From contig JAHJFD010000055.1 of NCBI GenBank assembly GCA_018825145.1, forward strand, positions 1 to 41,686: a stretch of DNA of 41,686 nucleotides. Reading direction: 5' to 3'. Of the stretch, positions 41,649 through 41,686 are shown piece by piece. The notes under the pieces were generated by a model that worked only from the letters and a program-made list of their open reading frames with translations, made no database searches and was not told the DNA's origin. The position numbers were made by a program, and so were the translations under genes. Origin of the DNA: Patescibacteria group bacterium. GTDB taxonomy: Bacteria > Patescibacteriota > Gracilibacteria > UM-FILTER-43-11. Each line of letters opens with the position of its first letter. Positions within the stretch are counted from its first letter, which is position 1.

Positions 41649-41686
41649 AACACCCAAAAAAAGATACGCTGCCCTGAATGTAATGG
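41644..41686 (+). CDS. Start of an unidentified gene, cut by the window end
   Basis: Only 14 codons are visible (MRTPKKRYAALNVM), a basic start with no diagnostic motif. The two promoters and the operator-like palindrome upstream, together with an open frame to the end, support a real, regulated gene. Nothing can be said about its product. Confidence 0.5.
   Translation, partial: MRTPKKRYAALNVM

Noticed and set aside
1-41686. Recoded TGA (glycine) as in Gracilibacteria/Absconditabacteria
   Set aside because: All conserved genes end at normal family lengths with the standard code, and several stops are TGA (lepA, the methyltransferase).

Overview
The window looks like a contiguous piece of a candidate phyla radiation (Patescibacteria) chromosome, possibly Peregrinibacteria. 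The phylum call is inference. It rests on standard-code genes packed with 1-4 base overlaps, almost no Shine-Dalgarno sequences, a PilC-type pilus gene, very long CARDB/Ig surface proteins, and short palindromic DNA elements inserted in frame inside genes (read as PACRQGR and LPTGRQA), which I recall from such genomes. Most of the window has mid-range GC. Visibly AT-richer blocks lie at about 25.5-27.4 kb and 33.3-35.5 kb.

Layout. 1-7.3 kb: 3' part of a giant Ig/CARDB surface protein. 7.4-8.8 kb: type IV pilus/type II secretion inner-membrane protein PilC. 8.8-11.7 kb: a methyltransferase behind an elaborate palindromic promoter, a WecG/TagA/CpsF glycosyltransferase and two bacterial PH-domain membrane proteins. 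11.8-13.6 kb: an unknown helical protein with a duplicated module. 13.6-18.2 kb (minus strand): a GT4-GH57-GH15 alpha-glucan operon with its own sigma70 promoter, preceded by a ROK kinase/EEP nuclease pair (18.4-19.9 kb). 20-22.3 kb (plus strand): a secreted FnIII protein, ribosomal protein bL27 and an unknown helical protein. 22.3-25.5 kb (minus strand): lepA-ribE-ribH-STAS operon. 25.7-27.3 kb: an AT-rich pair, an HTH-phosphoribosyltransferase fusion and an HD-domain protein, then a P2-type cation ATPase and a small unknown protein. 30.56-30.8 kb (minus strand): a tRNA-like gene with anticodon AAA, followed by a structured RNA and terminator. 30.8-35.4 kb (minus strand): a tight four-gene operon of aldehyde dehydrogenase, TauE/SafE permease, DTBS/DUF1611-like P-loop enzyme and aspartate carbamoyltransferase. 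35.5-41 kb (plus strand): MtaB, an AI-2E-type permease, FtsK and RsmE. 41-41.7 kb: a membrane-anchored coiled-coil protein divergent from a gene that runs off the window; the latter has two promoters and a hairpin over its start codon.

The window is mainly housekeeping (LepA, bL27, FtsK, MtaB, RsmE, pyrB) mixed with surface and storage-polysaccharide functions. The most unusual items are the AAA tRNA with its linked RNA, the self-palindromic promoter of the HTH-PRTase gene, the four-gene operon around pyrB, the heptanucleotide arrays placed just before start codons, and the mobile palindromes inside two carbohydrate genes. No phage, IS element, CRISPR array or rRNA was seen. Promoter, terminator and RNA calls come from reading motifs by eye; no folding or database search was run.
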